From assembly GCA_028715965.1 (NCBI GenBank), contig JAQUQS010000006.1, forward strand, positions 1 through 50,162: 50,162 bases of DNA, in the 5' to 3' direction. This document shows positions 45,045 through 50,162 of this stretch, piece after piece (position 1 is the stretch's first letter; each line of letters starts with the position of its first letter). The position numbers and the translations under genes were made by a program. The notes under the pieces are model-generated. The model made no database searches and was not told where the DNA came from. It worked only from the letters and a program-made list of their open reading frames with translations. This DNA comes from Candidatus Omnitrophota bacterium (lineage in GTDB: Bacteria; Omnitrophota; Gorgyraeia; Tantalellales; Tantalellaceae).

Positions 45045-46001
45045 ATGGCCGAGGTGAAAGTCAAGATGGAAGCTACAAGGGATGGGTTCGGTAAGGCTTT
45101 GGTCGCGTTAGGTGAGCGGGACAAGAATGTGGTCGTCCTGTCAGCTGACCTTACGGAGTCTGTAAGGGCTAACTGGTTCAAGGACAAGTTCCCGGAACGT
45201 TTTGTGAGCCACGGTGTGGCGGAACAGGACATGATATGCGCGGCGGCAGGATTCGCCCTTTCCGGTAAAATACCATTCGCGTGTACGTTCGGTGCCTTCG
45301 CCAGCGGGCGTGCCTGGGACCAGGTACGCGTATCGGTGGCTTATATGAACCTTAACGTGAACATAGCTGGAAGTCATGGTGGTATATCCGTCGGCGAGGA
45401 TGGAGCTACACATCAGGCCCTGGAAGAGATAGCCCTTATGAGGATAATCCCCAATATGACAGTAGTGGTCCCCGCGGATGGCAGGGAAGCTTTTGAGGCT
45501 ACCGTCCAGGCGGCTGCTATACCCGGTCCGGTATATTTAAGGCTGGGTCGGGCCAAAGTCCCGTACATAGAGAACGAGGGGACGTTCACGATCGGGAAAG
45601 CCAATGTGCTGACAGAAGGCGATGACGTGGCGATAATAGCTTGTGGCCATCTTGTTCATCCCGCGCTCCAGGCCGCAAAGACATTGGAAGCGCAGCATAT
45701 AAATGCTATGGTCGTTAACCTGCATACGATAAAGCCCATGGATAGGGACGCGGTGATAAATGCCGCTAAAAGGACAGGTGCGGTACTTACGGTGGAAGAA
45801 CATACGGTCTTCGGTGGGATGGGAAGTGCCGTGGCCGAGGTACTGGTACAGGAAGTCCCGGTGCCTATGAAGATGATGGGCATTAACGATAAATTCGGCC
45901 AGAGTGGCAGCCCCGAAGAACTTTACTCGTATTTCGGATTAACGGAAAGCGATATAGTCAGGGAAGCCGGTATGCTCGTAAAGAGGAAACAGGCCAGATA
46001 G
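45045..46001 (+). CDS. Transketolase, C-terminal subunit
   Basis: A 318-residue protein carrying the pyrimidine-binding and C-terminal domains of transketolase. Key segments are GVAEQDMICAAAGFALSG (read from residue about 60; the Glu activates TPP), FGAFASGRAWDQVR, the SHGGISVGEDGATHQ loop, and a C-terminal VEEHTVFGGMGSAVAE. It complements the N-terminal subunit at 41440. AAGGAG lies about eight bases upstream of the ATG. Split transketolases are common in archaea and in many anaerobes, usually with the two genes adjacent; here they are separated by 2.8 kb. Confidence 0.94.
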   Translation: MAEVKVKMEATRDGFGKALVALGERDKNVVVLSADLTESVRANWFKDKFPERFVSHGVAEQDMICAAAGFALSGKIPFACTFGAFASGRAWDQVRVSVAYMNLNVNIAGSHGGISVGEDGATHQALEEIALMRIIPNMTVVVPADGREAFEATVQAAAIPGPVYLRLGRAKVPYIENEGTFTIGKANVLTEGDDVAIIACGHLVHPALQAAKTLEAQHINAMVVNLHTIKPMDRDAVINAAKRTGAVLTVEEHTVFGGMGSAVAEVLVQEVPVPMKMMGINDKFGQSGSPEELYSYFGLTESDIVREAGMLVKRKQAR

Positions 46002-46043
46002 TTTTCGCTATAGGCCTTTACGCGTGTTGCCGGGGAGACCAAC

Positions 46044-46910
46044 ATGGATATCACTGCGCCAGCTAAGGTCAATCTTTATCTTAAAGTAGTCGGTAAGAGG
46101 GAAGACGGCTATCATGAGATAGAGACCGTATTCGAGAAGATATCATTATCCGATGAACTTTCGGTCCAGCCAACCCGCACGAGGAATAGAATAACCTGCA
46201 ACGACCCGGAAGTCCCTACAGGTGAAGGTCTGTTAAGCCGGACCATCTCAGAGTTCAATAGCCGTATAGACGCGGACTATAAGTTCAAGGTCCACCTCAA
46301 CAAAAAAATACCAATAAGCGCTGGTCTGGGGGGAGGATCGAGCGACGCGGCTGCCCTTCTTAAGGCGGTCAACCACCTGGCCGGCAATCCATTGAATTCG
46401 AACGAACTTATGGAAATAGGGGCGCTCTTGGGGTCAGATGTCCCGTTCTTCCTCCAGGAATCAGCTTTTGCTTATGCTGAGGGCCGGGGTGAAGTGATCT
46501 CCCCGATGGGGTCCAGCGCCGAGATCAACCACATCATAATTAATCCACCTTTTGGTATTTCAACAAAAAGTGTGTATTCAAGGGTATCTTCTTTAAGCTT
46601 GACAAAAGAAAAAGGGGTTGATAAACTATTCACCGCTTTTTTAAGAGAGAAAAATATTTTGAGTATTGCGGAAAATCTCCATAACGATTTGCAGGCAATA
46701 GTATTACGAGATTTTCCAGAGATAAGTGAGCTGCTGACTGAACTTAAGAGATCCGGAGCAAAAGGCGAGCTTTTGTCCGGGAGTGGGTCCAGTGTGTTCG
46801 GTATTTTTGAGCCGGAACTCGTTCCCGAGGCCAGAGAACGCCTCGTCCGTATTTTTCCGGAAGAGCGAGGTTGGAAGATATTCGCTGTCAATACTTTCGA
46901 CGGTGAATAA
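46044..46910 (+). CDS. ispE: 4-diphosphocytidyl-2-C-methylerythritol kinase
   Basis: A 288-residue GHMP kinase of the MEP isoprenoid pathway. The catalytic pair is K8 (PAKVNLYL) and D132 (GSDVPFFL); the ATP loop is SAGLGGGSSDAA near residue 94, and the third GHMP motif GSGSSVFG is near the C-terminus. It provides precursors for undecaprenyl phosphate used by envelope glycosyltransferases. Bases about 46540-46735 are clearly richer in A and T than the rest of the gene and its neighbours, though the frame stays open. It precedes spoVG, glmU, prs and rplY as in Bacillus and others. Confidence 0.95.
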   Translation: MDITAPAKVNLYLKVVGKREDGYHEIETVFEKISLSDELSVQPTRTRNRITCNDPEVPTGEGLLSRTISEFNSRIDADYKFKVHLNKKIPISAGLGGGSSDAAALLKAVNHLAGNPLNSNELMEIGALLGSDVPFFLQESAFAYAEGRGEVISPMGSSAEINHIIINPPFGISTKSVYSRVSSLSLTKEKGVDKLFTAFLREKNILSIAENLHNDLQAIVLRDFPEISELLTELKRSGAKGELLSGSGSSVFGIFEPELVPEARERLVRIFPEERGWKIFAVNTFDGE

Positions 46911-46954
46911 GTAGCAATACTCGGATAGGGCGCATCTTAAGAAAGGAGAAAGGG

Positions 46955-47479
46955 ATGAAGATCACGGAGGTAAGGATATTCCCCACGGAAAGCAAAGACG
47001 GCAAGCTGAAGGCCTTTGCGACAATGACATTCGATGACTGGTTCGTTGTGCGCAACATCAAGGTCATTCAGGGCAATAGCGGGCTTTTTGTGGCCATGCC
47101 CTCAAGGAAGGCCATGGATTCCTGCCCTAAATGTCGCACCAAGAACGTAGTGGGCAGTAAATATTGTAACCAATGTGGGTCCGATCTTCCCCCGCAGCGA
47201 ACGGACGAACAGCAGGATACGCAGGGTAACCATATGGATATCGCGCATCCCATAACCCAGGAATGCAGGGTATATATACAGGAAAAGATATTGGAAGCTT
47301 ATAACAGGGAAAAAGGCGCGCCGGCCCAGGAAATGGCGGTAAAGGCCGACCCGGTACCCGTAGAGAAAGCCTCCGCGCCGGTACAGGAACCAATACCGGA
47401 AAGTCCGGCTCCCGCGAAAAAAGAAGAGAGCGGTATAGGGGCCTCTGGCATAGAAGAGGCGAACGACATCGAGCTCTGA
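46955..47479 (+). CDS. spoVG: SpoVG-family protein with inserted zinc ribbon
   Basis: A 174-residue member of the SpoVG family, normally 85-100 residues. The N-terminal part (1-52: ITEVRIFP, KLKAFATMTFDDWFVVRNIKVI, LFVAMPSRK, quoted in pieces) and DIAHPIT...IQEKILEAY (95-116) are canonical. Between them sits an insert with C57-x2-C60-x10-C71-x2-C74, a zinc ribbon, replacing the usual short loop. After residue 120 follows a Pro/Ala/Glu-rich, probably disordered tail. SpoVG proteins bind RNA and DNA and act as post-transcriptional or transcriptional regulators. The operon position before glmU and prs is conserved with Gram-positive bacteria. AAGGAG stands about seven bases before the ATG. Confidence 0.9.
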   Translation: MKITEVRIFPTESKDGKLKAFATMTFDDWFVVRNIKVIQGNSGLFVAMPSRKAMDSCPKCRTKNVVGSKYCNQCGSDLPPQRTDEQQDTQGNHMDIAHPITQECRVYIQEKILEAYNREKGAPAQEMAVKADPVPVEKASAPVQEPIPESPAPAKKEESGIGASGIEEANDIEL

Positions 47480-47544
47480 TCGGCAGGAACGGGTCGTAAA
47501 GTATCATTCAGGATCAAGAGCGGGGCTACTTTAAGATCGTTGGA

Positions 47545-47618
47545 TGGCGGGTAGTGTAATGGTAGCACCGCAGCTTTTGGAGCTGCTTGTCAAGGTTCGA
47601 ATCCTTGCCCGCCAGCCA
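47545..47618 (+). tRNA. tRNA-Gln (anticodon TTG)
   Basis: Acceptor stem TGGCGGG/CCCGCCA closes perfectly, the anticodon stem GCAGC/GCTGC presents loop TTTTGGA with anticodon TTG (reads CAA), the T-loop is TTCGAAT, the discriminator is G and the CCA (47616-47618) is encoded. A tRNA-Gln next to ispE/prs genes is a recurrent bacterial arrangement. Confidence 0.95.
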
Positions 47619-47672
47619 ATTTTCTGGTTCGCACGGCACAACTAAAGCGATCAGAGCAAAATGGGGAAACAG

Positions 47673-47704
47673 AACGTGGGAAGGGACAGGGACCACGTTT
47701 TTAT
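47673..47704 (+). terminator. Probable terminator after tRNA-Gln
   Basis: AACGTGG (47673-47679) pairs with CCACGTT (47693-47699) around a 13 nt loop, followed by further T residues. Part of the loop and the right arm (GGGACAGG, CCACGTTTTT) resemble REP-like repeats seen beside RAYT transposases, an alternative reading. Confidence 0.55.
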
Positions 47705-47727
47705 TGATATTTGGAAGAATGACCGGA

Positions 47728-48990
47728 ATGAAAAAAACTATCGCTATCGTTCTTGCTGCAGGGTTGGGCACGCGGATGAACTCCGACTTGCCCAAGGTGC
47801 TACATAAAGTGGGAGCCCGTTCCATATTATCCAGGATAGTGGATAGCCTTAAGGAAGCCGGAATAGAAGATATCCTGATAGTAGTTGGCTTCGGGGCAGA
47901 GGCCGTAAAAAAGGAATTTTCAGGCCAGGCAAGGTTCGTTCATCAGGTCGAGCTTCTTGGCAGCGGTGACGCTCTTAAGGCGGCGGCTGGGGAAATAGAA
48001 GCTTCAGGGGCCGAGAAAGTGGTAGTGGCGTGCGGAGATACGCCGCTGATAAGTTCCGCGACATACCGTGAGTTAAGGGATATGTCCGAAGCATCCGGGG
48101 CCAGTTGCGCGGTGCTGACCGCCGAAGTAGGTGACCCGACCGGTTACGGCAGGATAGTGAGGAATGGGACCGGACATGTGGTCAGGATAGTGGAAGAGAA
48201 AGATGCCGGGCCCGCGGAGAAGGACATTAAGGAGATAAATTCCGGCACATACTGTTTTGGTGTGGAAGATCTTTTGCGGTTCATAGGAGAGATAAAGCGG
48301 AACGAAAAGAAAAAAGAGTTCTATCTTACCGACATCGTGGATATACTTGTGTCCAAAGGCAGGAAGGTGGTTGCCGGGACATGCACCGAACGGGAGATAG
48401 CGGGAGTGAACTCAAGGAAAGATATAGCGGCTGTGAACAAGGTGATCAACGATAAAAAAATAAATGAATTAATGGCTTCCGGGGTCACCATAACGGACCC
48501 GGGAACGACAAGCATTGACGAGACGGCGGTCATAGGCCGGGATACCGTCATATACCCCAACACGGTGATAGAGAAAGACGTAAGGATCGGCGGGCGATGC
48601 AGTATAGGTCCTTTCGCGAGGTTGCGTCCTGGGACGGATGTTTCCGACAATGTCGAGATAGGTAACTTTGTTGAGATATGCAGGACAAGCATTGCTTCCG
48701 GGACAAAGGTCAAACATCATACTTATCTGGGAGACACGAGGGTTGGCAGCGATGTTAACATAGGAGCTGGTACCATAACGGCGAACTATGACGGCGGAAA
48801 GAAGAATATTACCGAGATCGGGGACGGGGCCTTTATCGGGGTGGGAGCCATTCTTATCGCGCCCGTTAAAGTGGGAGCGGGATCCATTGTAGGCGCTGGT
48901 AGTGTCGTGACCAAAGGCAGGAACGTGGCTCCGGGTGAAACTGTAGCGGGAGTTCCCGCAAGAAAGCTGAAAACGGAAAAAGGGGCATGA
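47728..48990 (+). CDS. glmU: Bifunctional GlmU (UDP-GlcNAc synthesis)
   Basis: A 420-residue enzyme with an N-terminal uridylyltransferase (1-220; LAAGLGTRM 9-17, K23, ACGDTPLI) and a C-terminal left-handed beta-helix acetyltransferase (about 240-410; RLRPGTDV, NFVEI, KHHTYLGD with the catalytic His, GAGTITANYDG). It makes UDP-GlcNAc for peptidoglycan and lipid A. It is some 35 residues shorter than E. coli GlmU, mainly in linkers and tail. I start it at 47728, where GGAAG is ten bases upstream and the conserved KKTIAIVLAAG begins; a frame from 47587 would start inside tRNA-Gln. Confidence 0.95.
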   Translation: MKKTIAIVLAAGLGTRMNSDLPKVLHKVGARSILSRIVDSLKEAGIEDILIVVGFGAEAVKKEFSGQARFVHQVELLGSGDALKAAAGEIEASGAEKVVVACGDTPLISSATYRELRDMSEASGASCAVLTAEVGDPTGYGRIVRNGTGHVVRIVEEKDAGPAEKDIKEINSGTYCFGVEDLLRFIGEIKRNEKKKEFYLTDIVDILVSKGRKVVAGTCTEREIAGVNSRKDIAAVNKVINDKKINELMASGVTITDPGTTSIDETAVIGRDTVIYPNTVIEKDVRIGGRCSIGPFARLRPGTDVSDNVEIGNFVEICRTSIASGTKVKHHTYLGDTRVGSDVNIGAGTITANYDGGKKNITEIGDGAFIGVGAILIAPVKVGAGSIVGAGSVVTKGRNVAPGETVAGVPARKLKTEKGA

Positions 48991-48991
48991 A

Positions 48992-49927
48992 ATGGATAAG
49001 GTAAAGATCTTTACCGGGAACGGCAATCCCGAGCTGGCGAAGAAAATATGTAAGAGCCTCAATCTTAAGCTTGGGGATTCCGAGGTGATACGTTTTTCCG
49101 ACGGGGAGACCAGGGTCAAGATAAAAGATAACGTCCGCGGTGCCGATGTTTTTGTCGTCCAGCCTACGTGCTATCCCGCGAACGAGAATCTTATGGAGCT
49201 TCTCATAATGATCGACGCGTTGAGAAGGTCCTCGGCCAAGCGTATAACGGCGGTACTTCCGTATTTCGGGTATGCCCGCCAGGACAGGAAAGACCAGCCC
49301 AGGGTCCCGATAACGGCGAAGCTGGTAGCCAATCTTCTGACCCGCGCGGGAGCGAACCGCATCATAACCATAGACCTGCATGCCGGGCAGATACAGGGCT
49401 TTTTCGATATCCCGCTGGACCATCTATATGCTGTAAGTATATTCGCGGAATATTTCAAAAAGAAAAAGATCACGGATATAGTTGTTGTCTCCCCCGATGT
49501 TGGAGGGATAAAGATGGCGCGGGCTTACGCTAAACGTTTTGACGCGGGGCTGGCAATAGTGGACAAGAGGCGCATAAGCGATGTAAAGGCCGAGGTCATG
49601 CATATCATGGGCGATGTTCAGGGGAAGAATGTTATACTTGTGGACGACATCGTAGCTACGGCGGGAAGCCTTACTGAGGCGGCCGCGGCCCTGAAAAAGA
49701 ACGGCGCGAAGGACATATATGTCGCGGTAACACATGCCGTTCTGTGTGGTCCGGCCATGGAAAGGCTTAAAGGAGCCCCGATAAAAGAATTCGTGGTAAC
49801 GGATACCATACCGCTCCCGCTGGAGAAGAAAATGAAGAACATAAAACAGCTTTCTGTCGCCCAGCTTCTTGGAGAGGCGATACGGCGTATCAGGAAGGAA
49901 CAGTCGATAAGCGCGTTATTCGAGTAA
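48992..49927 (+). CDS. prs: Ribose-phosphate pyrophosphokinase
   Basis: A 311-residue PRPP synthetase (class I). Segments are SDGETRVKI near 31, the ATP-binding PYFGYARQDRK near 90, DLHAGQIQGFF near 129 and the PRPP loop VDDIVATAGS near 214. PRPP is used by HisG and by purine and pyrimidine synthesis; the substrate comes from RpiB and transketolase encoded upstream. Only one base separates it from the glmU stop, so the two are translated together. Confidence 0.97.
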   Translation: MDKVKIFTGNGNPELAKKICKSLNLKLGDSEVIRFSDGETRVKIKDNVRGADVFVVQPTCYPANENLMELLIMIDALRRSSAKRITAVLPYFGYARQDRKDQPRVPITAKLVANLLTRAGANRIITIDLHAGQIQGFFDIPLDHLYAVSIFAEYFKKKKITDIVVVSPDVGGIKMARAYAKRFDAGLAIVDKRRISDVKAEVMHIMGDVQGKNVILVDDIVATAGSLTEAAAALKKNGAKDIYVAVTHAVLCGPAMERLKGAPIKEFVVTDTIPLPLEKKMKNIKQLSVAQLLGEAIRRIRKEQSISALFE

Positions 49928-49933
49928 AAATAT

Positions 49934-49971
49934 CCGCGTATCCGTCCGGGGAAGGCCCCTGATGGACGCGG
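49934..49971 (+). promoter_or_regulatory. Long hairpin in the prs-rplY spacer
   Basis: CCGCG (49934-49938), TCCGTC (49941-49946) and GGGG (49948-49951) pair in order with CCCC (49956-49959), GATGGA (49961-49966, one G-T pair) and CGCGG (49967-49971), with loop AAGG. No U-run follows, so it is not a simple terminator. It sits just before the rplY ribosome binding site and could bind L25 or stabilise the mRNA. Confidence 0.5.
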
Positions 49972-49990
49972 CAAGGAAGAGGAGAGATGA

Positions 49991-50162
49991 GATGGAAAAA
50001 ATAATGTTGAAAGCTGAGATACGGGAAGAATTGGGGAAAAGCGCGGCGCATCATGTCAGGAAGGAAGGGAAGGTCCCCGCTGTCATATACAAGGACGGGC
50101 AGGTTGGAGTGAACGTTCAAGTGGACAACAGGGCATTGTGGCATGCCGTACACACGGAAGCC
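49991..50162 (+). CDS. rplY: Ribosomal protein bL25 (Ctc-type), N-terminal part, cut by window end
   Basis: The first 57 codons are present; the gene runs off the window. The sequence LKAEIREELGKSAAHHVRKEGKVPAVIY is split here from family memory: the RxxxGKxxxxxLRxxGxVPAVIYG pattern of the 5S-rRNA-binding L25 domain. An out-of-frame ATG five bases upstream is quickly stopped. GGAGAG lies before the start. Position after glmU-prs is conserved in bacteria. Whether the full gene has the longer Ctc C-terminal domain cannot be seen. Confidence 0.92.

Noticed and set aside
47587-47727. 47-residue N-terminal extension of GlmU
   Set aside because: It would begin inside tRNA-Gln and pass through a terminator hairpin; homologues start at KKTIAIVLAAG.

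Overview
The window looks like chromosomal DNA of an uncultured, Gram-negative-type, probably anaerobic bacterium. The combination of features fits Candidatus Omnitrophota (formerly OP3) or a close PVC-superphylum relative: a single 14.1 kb reading frame with a signal peptide, a six-gene Rnf complex, a tiny basic mS38/COX24-like ribosomal protein gene, SpoVG, and a transketolase split into two genes. The lineage call is inference from gene content; no marker gene such as 16S rRNA is present.

Layout. 1-718: non-coding DNA with a duplicated, highly foldable 182-239 bp element, then tRNA-Thr(CGT). 857-2128: an MFS exporter, convergent with a 60-residue Cys-rich protein. 2556-9653: a consensus promoter followed by rnfCDGEAB, purN, eno and an ftsB-like gene, closed by a terminator shared with a convergent PfkB sugar kinase. 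10791-25014: a promoter and one giant gene (4712 aa). 25049-25214: initiator tRNA with its own promoter and terminator, then 500 bp of palindrome-rich non-coding DNA. 25713-28981: two polytopic GT-C-type glycosyltransferase-like proteins. 29027-36463: a nine-gene nucleotide and one-carbon operon (purB-purM-purD-purE, LMW phosphatase, rpiB, glyA, dCMP deaminase, nrdR) with a clear promoter and terminator. 36470-38664: a PpiD/SurA-like periplasmic folding factor, divergent from a class II aldolase. 38707-50162: hisG, mS38-like small protein, TPR protein, transketolase N-half, FtsH-like protease, lipoprotein, transketolase C-half, ispE, spoVG, tRNA-Gln, glmU, prs and the start of rplY; the ispE-spoVG-glmU-prs-rplY order is a widely conserved bacterial arrangement.

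How the genes fit together. Rnf couples ferredoxin and NAD to an ion gradient, enolase and split transketolase feed central carbon metabolism, RpiB and Prs supply ribose-5-phosphate and PRPP, and PurN/B/M/D/E with GlyA make purines. GlmU, IspE, the GT-C enzymes, FtsB and PpiD serve the envelope and division.

The most unusual item is the giant exported protein. It carries a signal peptide, six further hydrophobic segments, a zincin-like HEMIH site and, by motif reading only, acetyltransferase-, kinase-, phosphoesterase-, methyltransferase- (four), AbrB/MraZ-, winged-helix- and nuclease-like modules, several with altered catalytic residues. Other points of interest are the duplicated structured element at the left end, a 31-codon gene hidden between hisG and the TPR gene, a zinc ribbon inserted into SpoVG, and an RnfB whose last ferredoxin module retains the cysteines for only one cluster.
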